Assembly: GCA_023213395.1 (NCBI GenBank)
Contig: CM041465.1
Coordinates: 86,311,741-86,375,740, forward strand
Direction: 5' to 3'
DNA: 64,000 bases
Source of the DNA: Cycas panzhihuaensis
Taxonomy: Eukaryota; Cycadophyta
The notes below the pieces were generated by a model. That model saw only the letters and a list, made by a program, of their open reading frames with translations. It had not been told where the DNA came from and searched no databases. Positions within the stretch are counted from its first letter, which is position 1. Each line of letters starts with the position of its first letter. Position numbers and translations under genes: made by a program. Positions 62,067 through 64,000 of the stretch are shown in pieces.

Positions 62067-64000
62067 CGTTGACACACCTGGCCCCCTAACACCTCGCTTA
62101 GGTGTGGTTGGTGTCTTTTACTTGTCTATTAACCTTTTGGGAGTTCCTTACCCCTAATACTTCACCTAGCATAGGTCTCTCAAGTCTCATGACTGCTTCT
62201 TGCTACCTAGACAGAGTATCATGCCCCTTAGGCTTCGAGCATCCCTTTTTTCTGAGCTTCCAAACTTACTTTAGTTATTTTTCTGCTCCCCATGAAAAAG
62301 ATTATGGTACCATTGCAAACTTCACGATATCATGAAGTTTACTATGAGTTGACTGTCATTTTCTATTTTTTGAGATCTACTATGGCTAATTTCACATTTA
62401 TTACGAAGTTGCCACATGGTAGAGATGTATTTTCAGCCTAAGCTAAACCCTAATCATTCACTTGAGCTAGGGCTAGGTTTAGAAACCCAAAAGCGCCCTC
62501 ATTTCTTCCTCTTTCACTCTTAAAAAAAAAACTATCTCTCTTACTCATTCTTCATAGATTCCTTCAGAAACACCTTGTAACATCTGATACATCAACCTTC
62601 TAGCCTGAAATCAGCCCCCTGCAGCTCTAGATTTGCAGTAGCAGGCATGTAATAAGGCTGCCTCAAGGAAGGACATGCTACAAGCTCATCACCAAGCATA
62701 GATCTCCCTCTTAGTCTAGTCTCATCTTCAGATTGCAACCTCCATAGGGTTTCACCTATGAACCCTGTAGGGTTGGCCTTGTTTCCTCTTTTCTCAAGTA
62801 GATCTACCTATGATCTACCTACAACAGGTATTTCCTCCTCTCTATTTTGTTTTGCTTCCTTCAAATTGTTGAAAAGTGGTTTGAATATCTTGCACAACAC
62901 CCATTTCTCCTAGTTTTCTTGTTGTACATAAGGGGCAAACCCTCCTTTTTTCTTGCCTACTAATCATTCCTTCTAGCTCTTCCCTAGTTTCTCTAAGGAG
63001 ACAGTGATGAATGGGTCACAAAGGGAGAGTGAAAGGAGCAAAGGTCGATTCTGTACCCAGCAAGCCTTCTCCTCAAGGGTAGCCCCCTTCTCCTCCTTCC
63101 TCTTTCTCCTCTGTGCTTCCCTTGGGTTTCTAAAGGGCTTTCGAAAGAGGGCTCACCGTTGGCAGCAGTGTATGCAGCCTATTGCTGTACTTGCTCTTAG
63201 CTTTGTATGCCTTTTATGAGCAAGAATCACAGCCCTAAATCAAACCCTACCCATCATTTGGTGTTAGGTTAGTTAGAGGTTGTAAAGGTTATACTTTGAA
63301 ACCTTTGTAACATCGACAACATTTACAACTTTATTACAACCTATCACTCACACCTCAAGCTTTTGTTACACCTTCTTTGCCTGTTGTATTTGTGCTTAGG
63401 TAACATGGAGAGTTTTAGTCTTATAGGGTTACCCTTTCCAAGGCTAACCACCCCCTTCCTTCTTCTTATTTCTTTTCTTGCACAAAAGGGGATTAAAAGT
63501 TGGTTTTAGATGCAAAAGTTTCTTTTAGTTAAGATAACTTGCATTATGTTATTTTATATATCGCATACACATATACACCTCATACCCTAGCAACCTTGAG
63601 GGAAGGGCAAATATTACTTAATTGTAGGTCCCCCTTTCGCTGCGCGTGGAGAAGGAGAAAGATGCTTCCACCTAGGTATGTCCTTGTCTTTCTTCTTAGT
63701 ATTTCATTTGGGTCTTTTGCATAGCTTTCTCTTTTTCTCCTTTCCATTTTGTCCTTTTAATTTAGGGAAGGTAAGGAAGCCTCCCTATCCTCATTCACCA
63801 CATCACGCCATCCATGTTTGGGAATAGTAAGAGGAAGGCAATCATGACAAAGTGGATAGCTCTCCTCCAGCCACATGGTTTGTTGGGTATGCTCCTCACT
63901 CCATTTTAGTCTAGCTCCTCTTACTTTGTTTTGTTAGTCTGCATGCATTGCATATGAAGGAAAAGGAAAAGGAAGAGAACTTACATACATTACCCTCACA
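62067..64000 (+). repeat. Element B 3' LTR (partial; runs out of window)
   Basis: It matches 46,127-48,060 along its length. About 0.9 kb of the LTR lies beyond the window, so the target-site duplication cannot be checked. It holds a GGTACC-type motif at 62,300-62,345. Confidence 0.82.

Overview
This window is repeat-derived plant nuclear DNA. I found no credible host gene, tRNA, rRNA or bacterial-type feature. The signs of a seed plant are Ty3/gypsy elements of the Tat/Ogre-Retand type with a second, archaeal-type RNase H, Ty1/copia elements primed by initiator tRNA-Met, a plant mobile domain (PMD) gene, and pervasive transition mutations as expected of methylated DNA. The species cannot be told from the sequence.

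Three copies of one Tat-like family dominate. Element A (+ strand, 1-13,749) starts inside its 5' LTR and has gag, a damaged protease, an antisense gene, a second RNase H and a 3' LTR, but its RT-RNase H-integrase block is gone. Element C (- strand, about 22,593-35,056) has its LTR on the right, then gag, protease, RT, RNase H, integrase and the antisense gene, and is cut off before its second RNase H and 3' LTR. Element B (+ strand, 46,127 to beyond 64,000) is the most complete: LTR, primer site, gag-PR-RT-RH-INT, antisense gene, second RNase H, a TA tract of about 1 kb, and part of the 3' LTR.

Ty1/copia material lies between them. Element D (14,277-22,593, - strand) has a recognisable gag-PR-INT-RT-RH series and a very long leader. 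From 35,353 to 46,126 lies a tandem array of another copia family (F). Each of its two LTRs has a primer site on one side and a polypurine tract on the other, so each LTR is shared by two units. A fragment of a D-like element (E) sits inside the middle unit. No copy has an intact reading frame.

The most interesting item is the antisense gene between integrase and the second RNase H in all three Tat-like copies. It has a TATA box at the same distance from the same ATG in A and B, an eight-codon first exon, a second exon with a PMD and a Gly/Ala/Pro-rich acidic linker, a short intron of about 110-130 bp, and a third exon predicted to form a coiled coil. Splice sites and phases agree between copies. 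The sense-strand polyprotein and this antisense gene converge on a shared 3' untranslated stretch. Extra and antisense reading frames are known in plant Ty3/gypsy elements, but the exon structure, promoter and LTR-like motifs seen here deserve checking.
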